Shown here in pieces: positions 24,327-36,643 of a DNA stretch of 64,000 bases (position 1 is the first letter of the stretch; every line of letters begins with the position of its first letter). Source of the DNA: Channallabes apus (taxonomy: Eukaryota; Chordata; Actinopteri; Siluriformes; Clariidae); NCBI GenBank assembly GCA_030522415.1, contig CM060115.1:9769579-9833578 (forward strand), given 5' to 3'. The position numbers were made by a program, and so were the translations under genes. The notes beneath the pieces are model-generated. The model was not told where the DNA came from and did no database searches. It was given only the letters and a program-made list of their open reading frames with translations.

Positions 24327-26883
24327 GGGGTCATTTATTATTGATTTATTTTATTTTATTTTGGCAATTTGTGATACATTGCATTTTCTGGTAATAATTG
24401 GCTTTCGGTCCAAACTGGCATGGTTGAGCCTTGGGTGCCCATGATCCTGTCGACAAAAAAAATAAGCAAAATAAATAAATAAGTAAGTAAATAAATTAAT
24501 TAATTAATAAATAAATATAAAGATTCAGTGAATAAAGTACCCAAATAGCAGTAATGAATAGAATCAATCTGCAAACTCAAACAAGCAGAACTGAAATAAA
24601 AATGTAAAATAGCATTGCTGTTCTTTGTCAGATCTAGCATCAAACTTAAACGTTAGTAATGACTAAAACTATTTTCTGACTATTTAGCAGCAGCCATGCA
24701 TGCAGTCTGAGAAAGTTGCAGTAAGATCTCCGGCAGTTGCCTAGTGACAGATCTCTTTTTCTACATAAATGCACCAGGGCCGTTTGGTTTTGATAGACTG
24801 GGTCTGTAAAAATACAAAATGGTTTCATAACCCGTTAACTATGGATTTTTAAAAAGTAAATACATATACTGAGGACCCAAAGATCTGGATCCATAGTCAT
24901 TTTCCTTACAAGAAATTTAATATTTTTATTTTTTATTTCAGATTCATGATGGCTTTGAAACTGAAAAGAAACTCAAATCCAGACCAGCACCACTCAGTGG
25001 TTTTCTTTGGATTAATCTGAAATCAGTAGTCTATTGGAATCAGCCCAGAACAATCTCTGCACTAAAGAAGGAAATCATCTCTGCATGCAGCATCAGTTCT
25101 AACACTGTTAACCCTTTACCACCCTCAAATGTTTTCTTTTGCATTATTTATTTTCTTGTTGCAGTAATAACACAAATACTGTATACTGTATGGTATCATG
25201 CCCCAGTATAGACCTCTTCCAAACAGTTCAGATATTTAAGGGGGTAAGGGCCAACATTATGTGGTTGTGGTGCAACAGCAAAAAAAAAAAATTTTATGGC
25301 CATTAGATCCATTTTATTTTTAATGGTATGTAAAAAGGCAAATGAAAATCTATACTAGATAAGTACACAGCAACATCATTTAGCATAACATACACCAACA
25401 TAGTGGGAAAGATCATCAAGTTAGGTTTGGCAATTTTCCCAAAAGATATAGTGACTCAGAATGTGTTCAATCAAAAGAATCAGTGGAGCAGAATGTTAAA
25501 GGGTTACAAAAACCAAAGTTGCTATGTTCAGTGGATAAACAAGTGTCATAAAAGCCAACAATTTGAGCATTTGCTTTACTTCGTTATTTTTAAAGGGCCA
25601 CACAAATATTTAAAATCATTTAAATTAATTCAAATCTCAAGTTTATAGATAACCCAAAAAAATATATATAATGGATTAATTAAGTAATGAGGCACATATA
25701 TTTTTCAACATCTAGGGCAATGTGATTTAGCACAATAACTTATCTCAGGTCATTCAAGACTAATAGAGATAAGTATTAATATTGTGATCAATAAGAATTC
25801 TGTGATTCCATGTAACCTTAAAACCTGCAAAAAGCCTACTCAATGAGCACTACTACTAATTTTCTTCATCTTGAAGTGGTTTATAAAGGATTTCAACCGT
25901 TTATACAGTGCCATACGCTATATGATTGAGTTCTCTATTTCAGCACTGACCTTTGTTTAAAAAAAAAACGATAGTGGTGGTTCCTGGGTGGCTTGTCGTT
26001 ACATTGATTATTCCTCGTGATTTAACTGTAGTACGATCTTTTGGACTAGAGTGGATGATGACAGGAGGAAGGAGAATGAAGAATGTTATAAACAGTTGGC
26101 TTCGAGTCAGAGACTGTGTGAAAACCATCTGAGCGTGAGATCAAAGAGGAATGATAATTTCATATTTTGAAATTAATTTTAATTCGGACATTTCTGCTCT
26201 CACATTAAGAAGAAGAAAGCAAACAAGCTGAAAAAAATGTTTTTAGACAAGGCTTGAAATAAATTAAAAAATGAAGTTAAAACAGAAATGTCTTATAGTG
26301 ACAATTTGATAAAGAAACCAGCAATAGACCATATACTTGGTTCAAATATTTGAATCCAAGCATACTCAAGACTGATTCAAGGCTTTTTGGGGCTTGTACA
26401 TTAAATGAAGGTATGCTTTCATATAAAAGAATTCTTTCTGAAACATGGATTCAATAAATCAGTTTGGTGCCACAGGTTGTTAAAATGGTTGGTACTAGGT
26501 GTCTTCTTTTATTCATTTAATTTTTATTATTTTTCTGTAGCATCAAAATTCAAACAGAATAAAAGTCGCTTCTTTTGGATGCATGGCATGCCATCATAAG
26601 GCAGATGGTTGTAAAAGCGTTAGAAGATGGCATAACATACAGTAGTAGCATGAGTCTCAGTCAAAAATTCAAAGATTGTAGAAAGTTTTTCCATGATTCA
26701 CTTTCATTCACGCAGAAGAAGATTATATATTATGAATAGAAGCGGACCAATTACCGCACCTTGATGGGCTACTTGTGTGAAAAGAACTGTAAAGGATTTA
26801 TAACAATAGAAACAAAGTGGAGTCTGGGTATTGACCTTGAGGCATGTGATATAAGACTGAAATTCACTCACCAACCTCTCACT

Positions 26884-26917
<34 letters not shown>

Positions 26918-27895
26918 TACACATACCTCTCCTCTATCTAATCCTGCTATTGATCATGCAAATCATACTCAAGTCGCTGAGTCATCGCAGACGTGCGGTG
27001 GAGCCGGACATACCTATATCATCTGACGCTGCTTTCTATATGCTACGGTGCATTAACGGTGCTGACACTGCTCAGGGGGAAAAATGCAACACGCTCTTAT
27101 TATTGCTGCTTTGGCATTGAGGCTGCATACTCGGATGCGCTCTTGTTAGCCTTGAAAGAAAATCTGACGGGATTACGTAAGAGGATGTGGGGCGGCAGAC
27201 TACACAGCAAGGAATGAATGCTAAACACAAAACAGCCCTGTAATTAGGACTTGTCCCTGTCGTACATGTCAAGCAAGCCGAGGCTCGGAGCTGCTTTGTA
27301 CTGTAAAGCACCACTTATTGAGATGGAATTGACTGTGCATAATACATAACGGCTTAATTTGCATCCTCTTAAGAAGGTTCGCTTTTCTGTTCATTCTGTT
27401 CTGCGGTCTTGAGGATGATTCATTGTGTACTCGTCTGAACTTTTAACATTCATGTATAAGTTAGAAATCTTGGTCAATATACTTTATTTCTATTGAGAGA
27501 AAAAAAAGACTTGCTTAAAAGAAAGTTGCTTAAAAGTCCCACTTTACCCAAACATTGGTGGTCAAACATCATCCAGTGCTTGTTACAGCTCAAATCATCT
27601 GATCATCTTTCTACCCTGTAGTATGCAGGAGACAGTTTTCTTCAGAATGTACAGTGACATTGTGTTGAATTGTTGAAGATAAAAAGAAAATAAAAGTGTA
27701 AGAACATCGCATTCCCTTTGGAACCACCTGTACCTACAGTAAGGCTCTCTGTAATTTTTTTATCTGGAACCAGCCTGGTGTAGCTCCATTGAAAAGACAA
27801 AGCTAGAATCTACTTGAAAGAAGGAAATTCTGCTTCCATTTTATTTGTTGTACATTCGTACAGTATTTGTCTATCCAGAGTTATTTGTATTTTAT
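24327..27895. other. unassigned spacer with microsatellites
   Basis: An (AAAT)n-like run lies at 24460-24520 and (CA)n at 26886-26915. A balanced-composition unique block at 26985-27320 has short open frames on both strands but no recognisable product. Confidence 0.5.
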
Positions 27896-28007
27896 CTGAT
27901 TATACATCTATACAGTACAACTGAGCAGTTGAGGCTTAAGAGGTCCCAAGAATAGCAACTTGGTGGTGTTGGGGATTGAACCTGGGACCTTCAGATCAGT
28001 AGTCAGA
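27896..28007 (-). mobile_element. tRNA-derived SINE fragment (second SINE family)
   Basis: Inverted fragment with GAGCAGTTGAGG, CTTGGTGGTGTTGGGGATTGAACCTGGGACC and TTCAGATCAGTAGTC. This matches the organisation of a teleost tRNA-SINE whose complement reads GACTACTGATCTGAAGGTCC then GGTTCAATCCC (B-box). It abuts the mariner remnant at about 28008. A related copy is at 49.5 kb. Confidence 0.65.
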
Positions 28008-28430
28008 CTACCTGCTTTACTTCTGAAATGCTGGCCTCCCAGGAACTCCTTTAAACGCCCAAACATCAAAGTCAGGATCGTACAGGGGATATAGCAATAA
28101 ATCACAGCTAAGTTCCTGTAATGTGGTGAATGATTGTGTGTACAGTTCCCACAGACAGATAAGACTCTTCTGCAAGTTGGCGACAAGTTATCTGTCGATT
28201 TTCAAGGGTCAGGCGTACCACTCTCAGAATGTTCATGAAAACATCTGCATCCACATCGGCTGGGATTGGATGGCCTTATTCACACCATTTTAAATTGAAA
28301 TATTTTACTGCAGCTAAGTGTCTCATCACTGGTTCATGCTTGAAGTCTTCTCTAAACGAAAACCTTTTTTCTTTCATGCCTTCTGTTACAAGAAATTTTA
28401 TCAGGTACTGGTTTGGCTTGAACATCCCTC
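28008..28430 (-). mobile_element. mariner-like remnant, N-terminal half
   Basis: Minus-strand piece whose right edge (about 28405-28430) is a terminal-repeat-like block, complement GGGATGTTCAAGCCAAACC. Moving left it gives the helix-turn-helix segment with LSVGTVH and then a short piece near the C-terminal region. Frames are broken. Same family as the pieces at 0.1, 31.4, 54.9 and 60.7 kb. Confidence 0.65.
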
Positions 28431-28928
28431 ATAGAAAGCAGAGCAGCTTCCAAGTTTCCTTTGAATCTATGCTGATGCTAGTTATGCAGCAGTGAGCATG
28501 TAACCCACATACTGTCCCCTGAAGAGAAACAGAGGACTCAGCAGGACCAGAGTACTTTCTTTTGAGGAGATGACATCAGCAAGAGTGTGTTCTTACTGTA
28601 AATAAAACATCAAAGATTCTGGGTCAACATTAGGATGCTGGCACAAGCAGGTCTGTACACAAAAATATAGTGATCCTTGAGTCTGCAACCTGATTCAAAT
28701 TCATTTCCACTCATTCAAGAAAAAGGTGGTTCCAACAAGCCTGGAATAGCTCTAATCCCATAATGACTTATCTGGAATGGCTAGCGGAAAGGAATAAATC
28801 ATGAATCTGACTAGATTCTTGCCTGGAGTAAATAACAAAATTGGTTCAAGTGCAGCATAAGATAACATAATGCAACATTAAATAATTATATATTCTTACT
28901 ATTCCAAGAACATTTGGACTGCTTTAGG

Positions 28929-29460
28929 TGTACACTGATCAGCCATAACACCAATACCATGAAACATTACATAACACCATAAGACTGATTATCAATTACG
29001 TACCAGTAAACTGGTGACAAGATCATTGCCACTCAAGACTCACTCGTGCCTGAGGGGGACAAAAGCCAGCCAGTCTGGTCTGATCCCACAGAAAAGCCAA
29101 TGAGTACAAAAGTCAATGCTGGTCCTTAATAGAAATGCACCAGAACATCCAGTTCACCAGCACCCCTATAATGTACTGTACATGGGGCCTGGCATACAAC
29201 AAGCCCAAGAATGTCGAACTGGCCTTCAGACTCCCCAGATCCCAGTCTAATCGACCATGCATGGGTATCGCAGGACAAACAAATCCAACACATGAACTCC
29301 CCACTCCACAACCCACAGCAATTAAACATTCCACTGCCAACATCCTGGTGCAAAACACCACAGCACACTCCCAGAGGCCATGCATTCCCACACCCCAAGG
29401 AGCCAGAGCTGCCCTGTTGGCACAAGAAGAACCAACACAATATTGGGCTTAATGTTTTGT
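28929..29460 (+). mobile_element. Tc1-like transposon remnant, internally deleted
   Basis: Begins GTACACTGATCAGCCATAACACC, the terminal repeat of the same Tc1 family as at 4.8 and 23.8 kb, and ends near GAACCAACACAATATTGGGC. The order of pieces (post-DNA-binding segment, then the CCCCAGATCCCAGTCTAATCG Glu-block region, then C-terminus) mirrors the copy at 23.8 kb. The right terminal repeat is worn away. Confidence 0.7.
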
Positions 29461-30929
29461 ACATAAATTTTACTCATGATATTTAATTATTTATCTGGAT
29501 GGTGGATTTTTCATGCTACTGATGCAACATGTTTATTAGCATATTGTTGTCAGATTTTCTTCAGCATTTTTCAAATCAAGATTTCATGATCTTTAGAGGA
29601 TGAATGTTTAATTTAAGCTAACTTTGAATACAAGGTGAATATCGATCGAGCTTATATGAAAACTTAGGTTTCTGAACTAACATCATTCACTTAGTCTAAA
29701 TCTACAGTTAGATGATTTAATCTGAATGATATTTATTACTTATACTTGTATAGCAGGGGACGATATGCAAAATAAGATGGTGGTCGAAGCTTCTACCCTG
29801 TGACTGGGATAAAGGCGTAGATAAATCCACTTTAATAAGCATTGCAACACAAAATAAACAGGAACTAGGATATGGACTTCAGGACTAGAAGAAATTAGTG
29901 TATGCATGTTTTAAACACAACAAAAGCAAGATACATTTATGGAAATGAGGTTATGTAATTCAAGGCATGTTGTTGGTGGGAAGTATAGAGCAGGCCGGCA
30001 CCTCCTTGGCGCTTCTTGGACACGCTGGGCTATGCACACTTAGCTACACTCTTACATTTTAAAAGTAAGTCTGTTAACTTCTCCAGAGCAGAACATGATG
30101 CATGTTGTCGTGCTGTGTGTAATAAGAGTCCTGGCATAACTTTATAGGAAAACACACCCGCCTCCCGTGGGCGAAAGCCTAAATACCACGCAGCATGATT
30201 TATGTGCATATACTCCATGCTGCAATGTGTGAAATTATGCATGAGGAAACAGGTTTTTATTTCATCTATGGAAATGGCCGCTATCTTTCCATGACATTGG
30301 ATGAAAAGAAATCTCAGGGTGTACGTATCGAAAAACGTTTTAATCTTTATAGCCTAGTCATGTGTCTGTTCAAGGAGAAAGAAACTGAGCGAACAGACAG
30401 CAAAAATACGTTTGTCCCAGGAATGAAGTAGCTTCCAAAATTACTCCAGTTGCCGAAAACCAGATATGACTCCGCATACAAATGACAATGACGGATGCGG
30501 ATTGAATACCCTGTCCTTTTTGATCAGGCTGAATATTGTTAGCTTTAGTGAGCAAAGAGTTTTTAAAAAGCGTACCATATTCGGTGTGCCTCAGTGGAGA
30601 ATGTGTACAGGCCTGAGCGGCTGGATGCGAGCAAAAAGAACTTCAAATAGAGTTGAGAATATTAAATGCGATCAAGACAGCAGGAAGCCTTGACTGAAGC
30701 GGCCCCTGGGTGTATTTCTGCGAAACAGCAGGATGCGCTGCAGCACAGAGCGTTACGAATCATCACTGGATGTGACTAGGGTTAAAAAAAAAAAAAAACT
30801 CCACAAACACCATGGAAAATCATGGAACTACTTTAGATGCCAGAACTGAAATTCATTTCTGCATTCCTTCACTGATGAATTAAAAATAGTAAAAGCTCAG
30901 CAGTCTAGTTACATTGCCATGCATTAGTA
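29461..30929. other. unassigned spacer
   Basis: No feature recognised. The segment 30000-30720 is less AT-rich but holds no exon I can support. Confidence 0.5.
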
Positions 30930-31375
30930 TTCACCTCTTTGAACTTTTTCTACATTTTGTAGTGTTATGATAAGGAAATGAAATGCAATTCCCTTGCACA
31001 AAGTAGTACATTTTGGAAAGAAAAAATTGGTAATGCTGTTTATTATCCAGAGAGCACAATCACCACAGTGAAGCATAATGATGGTAGCATCATGCACAGA
31101 ATTATTATTTATCTATTGATTCTCTTGTGAATCTTCTCCTCAAAAAGTCACTGACTTTGGGTGTATAGTATTCTTTAGGGAGCCACAGTTATGCCATATT
31201 CTTTCCACTTTTTACAAATGGAAAGTGCTGGATTTTTTTTTCTTTTCCAGAACTTTTATGCCTTCCAGAAACAGGTGTATTTATACTGTACTGCGATCAC
31301 ATAGTACACAGGTGTATTCCATTCAAGTAATTATATGCTTTTGGATGGTAAGCTGAATACTTATGCATTTACATT
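30930..31375 (+). mobile_element. Tc1-like transposon remnant (another family)
   Basis: The ends read GCATTAGTATTCACCTCTTTG and, inverted at the right, ATGCATAAGTATTCAGC, an imperfect terminal inverted repeat. Near 31056-31090 the sequence ACCACAGTGAAGCATAATGA encodes a VKHxxGSIM-like string typical of Tc1-type catalytic domains. Everything else of the transposase is deleted. Confidence 0.6.
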
Positions 31376-31404
31376 TTTAACTTAAAAAAAAACTCAAACA
31401 GGGA

Positions 31405-31640
31405 TATGGAAAGTAAAAACAAAGATCTTTATTTCTTTATATAACCCACTGTTACACAATTGTATTTATCCCAGTGTTTCTCTAGCACTTGCCCTAGTTT
31501 TCTCAGTAAGTCTGACCCATGACCAGACAGCCTGCTTCACAGGAACTCCTTCCGTCCATTTTCAAGGATCAGGCGTACCACTCGCTGAATGTTAACGAAA
31601 ACATCTGTAGTGGATTTTTTGGCATTCCACTCACAGAATG
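31405..31640 (-). mobile_element. mariner-like remnant, internally deleted
   Basis: Minus-strand piece with the C-terminal region (complement of TTGTATTTATCCCAGTGTTTC, comparable to the WDKC block at 0.15 kb) joined to the block CCATTTTCAAGGATCAGGCGTACCACTCGCTGAATG from the N-terminal third. No open frame. Confidence 0.55.
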
Positions 31641-31769
31641 TTTGATCGGACGAGTACAATGCTCCGTGGGAACGGCCCTCTTTTCTCACCCACTTTCATT
31701 ATTATTCATGACATTCCTGACATCTGGAGGTGGGGATATGTACGCAAGCAACCATAACACTCATGATCC

Positions 31770-31875
31770 CTTAAGCAGGGCCCCTAAACCTCAAGTGTTA
31801 GGGGCCTTGCTTAAGAGCCCATGAGTGCTATGGTAAGCATCTGCTATCTGAATAAACAATGTGTAAATGTAGAAC
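31770..31875 (+). mobile_element. tRNA-SINE tail with hairpin
   Basis: TTAGGGGCCTTGCTTAAGAGCCC followed by a TAAGCATCTGCTATCTGAATAAA-type tail resembles the 3' half of a teleost tRNA-SINE. Its start is an inverted repeat: arms 31770-31787 and 31798-31815 pair at 17 of 18 positions around a 10-base loop. No tRNA head is present. Confidence 0.45.
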
Positions 31876-31948
31876 AAGCCATTGCTTGGAAACATCCATC
31901 ATTCAGCAGGCTGTAAAAGATGTAGTCAGCGGCATGAGTGTGTGTATG

Positions 31949-31957
31949 AGAGAGAGA

Positions 31958-31995
<38 letters not shown>
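31949..31995. repeat. (GA)n microsatellite
   Basis: GA dinucleotides with one GT interruption near 31962. The serine/arginine/glutamate-rich frame here is a repeat artefact. Confidence 0.95.
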
Positions 31996-31997
<2 letters not shown>

Positions 31998-32811
31998 AAG
32001 GAGAAACCACAATGCTAATTTATACTAACGACTCTAGTTTGTGTCGCAAGTTTGCCTTTTTTATTGCTCCATCCATTGTCATTAAGAGTTTCAGAAGTAT
32101 CGACTTGCACAAGGTTGGCTTTTGCAGCTTTACCTCGACAGTGATTTAAATGCAAATTATAAATCATGACAGACGAAGAGCCTGTGACTGAAAGTAAACA
32201 GTCGGGTGGTTTCATGGAAAACCATTAACACCTAAGCCTTGTACGCATATTAAAGCCTCAGAACAGTTTTCAGTTAGTAGGTTTGATATAACCTTAACTT
32301 TCTGGTTTTCTATATTGATGACCAGCTTCGTCTAAAATGGTGTCTACCTGGTGTCCAGACCGATGACCATCATGAACAGTGCCCTCGGGCATACTGGTCA
32401 AATTGAAGAGCACTTTCGAGAACATGCTGATTCAATCATGTAGAGGTAGGAAGTCATTCTTGCTGACATTTTGTCTACTCTGTGTCAAGACTTGGTCAAT
32501 AAGTCAGGAACAAAATAGTCCTGCTGCCTGTTGTTATTAAATCAACACCAGCATAGAAACAGATCACCAACAGATTACAGTGGATTCGTGTTAACCGAGG
32601 AAGCAACAATTGAATCGCAATTGAAATACAGTAAACTGTTCATCCCAGATGTAGTGTAATCCTACTGTAAGTAATGTGCATAATAAGCAACAGGTGGTCT
32701 TTGTTCATACATTACATTGTAATCTCTGGGGACTTTAATAAATCAAGTGTAGACATATAACATATCAGTGTGATATTCAGGTGTCTACAAACTTCTGGCC
32801 ATATAAATCTC

Positions 32812-34120
32812 AAGTCTTCAGTAGTTTCACTAGAGTCAAAGTCAAATTTTTAGACTTGCCTCCGTGAGTCAAAGTCTAGTGTCAAGTCTTTTATACATGA
32901 GTCAAAATCAAGTCTCCTGTCTTTACACTAGAGCAGAGGTGGGTAGTAACAGTTACTCAAGTAAATGTTCTCCGTTACATTTACTTGAGTAACTTTTTGA
33001 AAAAATTTTTTACTTCTATGAGTAGTTTAATGCACCATACTTTTTACTTTTACTTGAGTAGATTTGTGAAAAAGAAACGCTACTCTTCCTCGGCTACATT
33101 TGGCTACACTCGACTCGTTACTTTTCTAACCCTTTATTCTACACCTTAGATATTCGTTATTTTTGCCAGAGAAATGCAGCCAGTGGATCTACCATATGAC
33201 TTTGTTTCACCAAACAGATGTAGCAACAATAATCACATGACTCCGTTTGACCAATCAGCTGCAATTAACAATAACCACATGTGGTCAAATGACTACACTT
33301 CAACGCTGTATAGTGGGGGGGTAAAACCTTCAGCCATGGTAGACAGCTAAGGAAGTTAGTTTAACATACATATGTTACCTACAGTAGGTATTTGTTTCAA
33401 AAGTTTTATGTTGGTGAAAAAAGTGAGATTTCCTAATTTCCTAATCTCAAGTTCAAGTACTTATTTAATTATTTTTTTATTTGGAAATGTCAGAATTTAT
33501 ACATTATTTCATCATTTTGTCTGGCTGCTTACATAATAAAAAAAAAAAGTAATAATAATTAATCTGACGTTACTATTGAAAAAGTTACTCAGCACTTGTA
33601 GTCTTTTCACCAAATACTTTTTTACTCTTACTTCAGTAATATTCTGGATGACTACTTTTTACTTCTACTTGAGTAATATTATTTTGAAGTACAGCTACTC
33701 TTACTTGAGTAAAATTTTTGGCTACTTTACCCATAGTCAAGTCGTGAGTCTTTACTGTAGAGTTAGTCAAGTCCAGAGTTTTTACCATAGATTCAAAGTC
33801 ATGTCTTAAGTCTTTACAACTGAGTCAAGTCTAATTTCAACTCTTGCCTATTAAGTCAAATTCACGTTCAAATAAAAATTTGAGTGTTTTCTATAGTGTC
33901 AAAAACAAAGTTTCTAGCAGATACCACTGACTTAATGTCAAGTTTTGAAACTTTACAGTATCTTACCATCAAAGTAATGTCTCGAGCCTTTACCATAGAA
34001 TTAAAATTTGTTTAGAATCTTTAGCTTAAAGTCAAAGTATTAAAAGTTTAAAGTATTTTTCCCATGAGTCAAAGTTAAGTCCAGAGTCTTTAAACTGAAA
34101 TGTTTACGTTTTAAGTCAAC
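32812..34120. repeat. degenerate AGTCAAGTC minisatellite, interrupted
   Basis: Loosely repeated unit of about 30-40 bp built on GAGTCAAAGTCAAGTC...TCTTTA. It is seen at 32812-32935 and resumes at 33738-34120, with an 0.8-kb insertion between. The units drift in length and sequence, and no coding potential is evident. Confidence 0.7.
32936..33737. mobile_element. hAT-like non-autonomous element (tentative)
   Basis: Starts CAGAGGTGGGTAGTAACAG and ends near CTACTTTACCCA, with many internal copies of TTACTTGAGTAA-type motifs in both orientations near the two ends (33.0 and 33.6-33.7 kb). This is the layout of a common teleost hAT-like MITE. No transposase is seen. It splits the minisatellite, but no clean 8-bp duplication could be read. 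Confidence 0.55.
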
Positions 34121-34239
34121 AGAATCAGCTTGAGGAGTGTATAGGAATTTTCACTGTATAGCAACAATATGTAATAGTATATTCAAAGTAAAGGGGAAAA
34201 ACGTCTCGGGTTACTTTGCTGTAACTGTGTTCCCTGAAA

Positions 34240-34400
34240 AGGCTATGGGAAACATCTTGTCAGGTTGCCGGTTGTGAAGCATGTGTATCAAACACGCCAA
34301 ATTTTGGCCTATATAACCTCGGTCAGGTGATGTCATCTGATGAGACGCACCTGGAGGGTTATAAATAGGAGTGAGCCGGAAACATTCCTCAGATTGATTT
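34240..34400. repeat. DIRS left inverted terminal repeat
   Basis: Contains CTATGGGAAACATCTTGTCA, GCCAAATTTTGGCCTATATAA and GGAGGGTTATAAATAGGAGTGAGC. All recur in inverse complement at 42050-42225 with few changes. Confidence 0.88.
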
Positions 34401-34440
34401 GTCTGAACGGACGTCCGGTCACGAAGGCAGCATCTCGTTC

Positions 34441-34535
34441 CCGCCTTTTCAGGGAACAGGGTTACAGCAAAGTAACCTGAGACGTTCCCTTTCAAAGGCT
34501 TCACTTGATGCTGCGTGAAAACGCTATGGGAACGA
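34441..34535. repeat. DIRS internal complementary region
   Basis: First half (CCTTTTCAGGGAACAGGGTTACAGCAAAGT... to about 34484) is the inverse complement of the element's left end (34200-34243). Second half (CCCTTTCAAAGGCTTCACTTGATGC... to 34535) is the inverse complement of its right end (42195-42249). The two halves meet at a shared GTT. Confidence 0.85.
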
Positions 34536-34539
34536 GAAT

Positions 34540-35760
34540 ACCAATGCCGCCGCACCGCAAGTGTCAAGGTTGTGTAGCATGTGCGCACAAGGCCGAGAAG
34601 GTCTCAGAACTATGCCTGGGCAGCTAACTCTTGGACCGTGAGCCCGGAGTAGCATGAACATCCAGATTATAAATATAAGAAATGTGTGCGGGGAGGACCA
34701 AATCTCCGCGCCACATAATTGCTGCAGGGGGAAAAGGTTGGATGAGCCCTGCTTCCAAGAGGTGAAGTGAACCCATGCGCCTCATAGGAGAGGGCAATAT
34801 GCATCTCTCACCCAGTATAGTGGCGCTCTGACTTACGCCACTGGCTGGTGCGGCGGACGTAAATCTGAAGAGCACGTACTGGACAGTAAGTGAAGTCTCT
34901 CCTGTTCCGAGGCTGTAAAAGTTGGAGGCCAGAAGGCTTCAAAACAATGCAGTTAGGTGCATCCTGCAGAAACTCCAGCACTGAAACATTTCGGCAGTGG
35001 ACTGGGTCTACCTGCTTGGCACACACTTGCTGCAGGGGAATACCTCTTGCTAATCCAATAGATGAGGCGATCCCCTGGTGGAATGAGCCCTGATTCCTAG
35101 AGGCGAAGTGAGGCCATGTGCCTCATAGGAGAGGGCAAAGCATCTACTAGGTGTAGGAGCGGTCGCCCGTCGATGATGGCCCCCAAAACATGCAAAAGCT
35201 GCTCTGACCTACACCACTAGCTGATGCGGTGGATGTAGATCTGAAGAGCACGTGCTGGATACAGTAAGTGAAGTCTCTCCTGCTCTGAAGCTGTAAACGC
35301 GGAGGACAGAAGGCTTCAAAAACAATAGGGTGCATGTTGGGTTTATGGAACTTTCGGAAGATAGTTGAGAGAGGATGCAGTTACGTACGTCCTGAGAGTA
35401 CTAGGGCACAAATCTGAGGACAGAAACTCCAGCACTGAAGCAATTCGGCAGTGGACTGGGTTTACCTGCTTAGCAGACACTTGCTGCAGGGGAATACCTC
35501 TTGCTAGTGCAATAGATGAGGCGATCCCCCTGTTGAATGAGCCCACGCGCCTCATAGGAGAGGGCAATAGCATCTCTCATCCAAAACATGTAAAAGCTGC
35601 TCTGACCTACGCCACTAGCTGATGCGGTGGACGTAAATCTGAAGAGCAGTAAAAGGCAAAGTATATCTTGCAAGGCAAGAGGTCCACCTCTGCTACATGA
35701 AATCTCTCCCTGACTACTTCGGAGTGGGGTTTCCATTCCCCATGTGTCAGAGATAGACTG
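34540..35760 (-). pseudogene. DIRS tyrosine recombinase remnant with internal repeats
   Basis: Minus-strand remnants of the recombinase that would integrate circular DIRS DNA. The recognisable pieces are QVDPVHCRNVSVLEFLQ (N-terminal domain, around 34970-35020) and YCPVRALQIYVRRTSQWRKSE (around 34830-34900, a block preceding the catalytic region). Frames are interrupted throughout and no complete catalytic set (R-H-R-Y) can be read. A segment of roughly 340-430 bp is present about three times: the marker CTCATAGGAGAGGGCAA stands at 34781, 35122 and 35551. Confidence 0.7.
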
Positions 35761-35989
35761 GACAGTACTACTGCTCCCAAATTCATGCTGGAATGTAAAT
35801 CACACTGAAGGACAGGAACCAGGTGCGCTAGCTATTAGCGGCGCGAGCACAGTCCGCCCTGGCAATAATATATGAGACTGCCATAGTGTTGTCCACCCGC
35901 ACTAGGACATGGCAGCCTCTCAACTGCTGGAGGAAGTGCTTTAGGGCCAGAAATAGAGCCATTATCTTGAGGCAATTGATGTGCCGCGC

Positions 35990-36456
35990 GAGAAGATGGC
36001 CTCTCCAGCTCCCTTGGTCTCTCCAGCTCCCTTCCCTAAGACGAACTTAGAGTGGGACCCAGAATAGAAACCGGGGTCTGAACCACATAGAAAGGGTACG
36101 AAGCACCTGGCGCGTAACCTTTATTGGGGATTGGCCCTAGTGAAATCCCCTGGTTCTTAGCCACAACTTGAAATGCTCTCATGTGCAGAAGGCCCAAAGG
36201 TGTCACTGTGGATACAGCTGCCATGAGAGCTAGGATCTCTGAAAGTGATGGTCACTTTCTGGTCTAGCTTGTTTTCCTTGAGGGTGTTGAGAATGGGTTC
36301 AACATGAGTGGGAGACAGCTGTGCCCGTTTACGATCGAATCCCATATGGCACCCAATGTGTTGTCCTCTGAACAGGAAAGAGCATGCTTTTGTGGCATTG
36401 GGTCTCAATCCTAAGAAACAGAGATGAGCTAGGACGACATGCTGATGTGAAGTCAC
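35990..36456 (-). pseudogene. DIRS reverse transcriptase, part after catalytic box
   Basis: Minus strand: VTSHQHVVLAHLCFLGLRPN followed by a thumb/connection-like segment (IGCHMGFDRKRAQLSPTHVE), and then GLLHMRAFQ further down. This order is what I expect just after the catalytic aspartate box of DIRS reverse transcriptases. The frame is broken between about 36200 and 36230. The upstream (N-terminal) neighbour is displaced to 41650-41880 by the L2 insertion. Confidence 0.72.
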
Positions 36457-36643
36457 TTCCTGTTGGTGACGTAGCTTCCTGTTTTCGTATCGTTGCCGCG
36501 AAAGTTTCGCGTTTTATCAGCGTTTAAATTACATAGCTTTATACAATAACAATATTAATAGCAACTAGCTTTTACATCTCCATACTATTCGGCTTCGCCT
36601 TTTTTCTGCAATTTTTGGAGAACGCGCGAGTTTCCTCGTCTAA

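Noticed and set aside
26993..27314. Short frames on both strands in a balanced-composition block
   Set aside because: No known motif, and both strands are equally open; cannot be supported as coding.
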